Shown piece by piece: positions 62,590-64,000 of a DNA stretch of 64,000 nt; within the stretch, counting starts at the first letter, position 1, and every line of letters starts with the position of its first letter. The translations under genes and the position numbers were made by a program. Under the pieces are notes generated by a model. The model had not been told where the DNA came from. It ran no database searches and worked only from the letters and a program-made list of their open reading frames with translations. Origin of the DNA: Argopecten irradians (taxonomy: Eukaryota > Mollusca > Bivalvia > Pectinida > Pectinidae); contig NC_091147.1 of the NCBI RefSeq assembly GCF_041381155.1, positions 15,028,318-15,092,317 on the forward strand, in the 5' to 3' direction.

Positions 62590-64000
62590 AAGTGACTAAA
62601 ATTCCAAAACTGGACTTCCAGTTATAGTATAATTGTCATCGTAGATTGAAGGGTAAAACATGGTATGCCGGTGTATGATAGCAATGGACAAGCTTAAATA
62701 TGGATCGAGCTCGGGACTTCTATCTTACCAGACTTGCTTTCAAACGATTCGGGTAAAAACAAGTTCTCTATGACCGAAAGGTTTTCTTTATAGCAGTATT
62801 CATCAGGGTTACAAGCATGCATGCGGTTATGGAACTACACTGATTTACAAACTTTATAAGATACGGAAATGAGAACAATGTCAACTGTCCTCTGTGTATG
62901 CTGGTTGAATGCTGAGTGGTTTAAATATGCTAAAATAAAAATTCCTATTAGGTTTTATCTCATTCGAATAGAGTAAAACGGCCCAGATTTTATCCACACA
63001 CGTAATGTCCCTGTTATCCTGATTGGTTTTTGCATAATAATGTCACTGTTGTTTATATAACCAGGAGAGATTTTCATTGGCTGGAAATTCATTGCGTGCT
63101 CCATGTCAATCAACAATGACGTGACGTCACCATCCCAGGATGTCATGACAAAATGGCGACACCCGCTTGATTTTTTCATTTGAAGTTTAGATTCTTCAAA
63201 ATGTAACATGTTGTTTTCAGATATGTGATAATATGTATCTCGGATTGTGTTCATATTTTGATATTTCAAATTCAAGGCTCGCAAGACAAAAACTCCTTTC
63301 ATTAAATCTTGCAAATTACTAAATAGTAATCTGTAGTTTTTCTCCGGGTACTCCGGCTTCCAGCACCAACAAACCTGGTATGTCTTTAAATGACCCTTGC
63401 TGTTAATTAAAGGTAAAACTAAACAAACCAAACAAAATAAGAAAACCCACGTTGCAATTTAACACAGTTTTTTAATTATTTAGTATTATAAGGAGAAAAT
63501 CATACAAAAATAAACAGCCAAAACAACAACAGAAAATCCCCGTAAAACTAAGCAATTACAATAGGAGTGACGGCTTAATTTTTGTATACTTTGAATTAAG
63601 GCAGCACATTTATGCCTTTTTAATGACAGAATAGTAATGATTGTACAGGCCACACTATAACCCTGTAAAACACACGGAAAACATCGTGGGCTTTACGTCA
63701 ATTCTAAATGCCAGTCTGGGGTTTTATTAACAACAATTTCAACGTTTTAGACGTGCACAAGGCTTCTACTCGCAATGTTACTGGATTGAAAATAATGCAT
63801 ATTATAAGCCAATATGGTAAATTTCGCTATAATGATTTTCAATTGTGAGTAGTCATTGTATGATTGTTTGGTATTTTTAGTTTTGTTTGAAAAAAGAAAG
63901 TCATTTTCGATTTTCAATTTTCACCACGGTTGTAAAATCTGCCTAGCTTAGTTCCATAGCCACCAAAACTATGTTGAGTCGAATATCATTAAATCAAATA
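62590..64000. repeat. M1 repeat, full unit, copy B (cut by the window end)
   Basis: Matches 43563-44980 of copy A. The SINE tail is at 63333-63432. The 158-codon minus frame (62955-63431) is repeat-derived. Confidence 0.85.
63333..63432 (+). mobile_element. SINE 3'-tail remnant in M1, copy B
   Basis: Same tail domain as at 44307-44405. Confidence 0.6.

Larger units (their letters stand above)
45787..64000. repeat. Tandem segmental duplication, copy B (cut by the window end)
   Basis: Collinear with 24076-45786 minus the 3,288-bp element. From the period and that deletion, copy B should end near 64.2 kb, just outside the window. Confidence 0.9.

Overview
The window is AT-rich eukaryotic DNA, most likely from a mollusc and probably a bivalve. 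The reasons are an intron-split, vertebrate-like FEM1 gene family, a tRNA-derived SINE with the conserved 3' domain (TACTCCGGCTTCC...) common in molluscs, very frequent TACATGTA motifs, several MITE families and large minisatellites. I see no prokaryotic operon, rRNA or true tRNA gene. The species call is inference and was not checked by search.

Layout. 1-6030: mostly single-copy noncoding DNA with one intact palindromic MITE (379-690). 6031-10620: two tandem copies of a ~2.3 kb repeat, here called M1. 10621-11210: conserved leader. 11211-13305: 24-bp minisatellite (M2). 13310-13395: a ~90 bp cap. 13415-17390: 36-bp satellite (M3), interrupted by a foreign insert at 16425-17012. 17483-19939: the one complete gene, a FEM1-like ankyrin-repeat protein on the minus strand, with a probable 5' noncoding exon near 21.6 kb. 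20-24 kb: noncoding DNA with a SINE and a MITE.

From 24076 onward the window is a long direct tandem duplication, copy A (24076-45786) and copy B (45787 to past the window end). Each copy holds, in order: leader, M2, cap, short M3 array, a 5'-truncated FEM1-like copy, about 9 kb of noncoding DNA, a MITE, a (GTGA)n array, cap, and an M1 pair. Copy A differs from B mainly by a 3,288-bp giant palindromic element inserted in its MITE with a 5-bp target duplication, and by a shorter 24-bp array.

The window therefore reads as repeated copying of one cassette (M1 pair, leader, minisatellite, cap, satellite, FEM1-like gene). Only the first FEM1 copy is complete. The other two keep the last ~63 codons of exon 1 and all of exon 2, joined at their 5' side to unrelated sequence that stays open back to a possible splice acceptor. 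FEM1 proteins are substrate receptors of CUL2-Elongin ubiquitin ligases; whether this paralogue does that job is inference. The very high A/B identity means an assembly artefact (two haplotypes joined in tandem) must be excluded.
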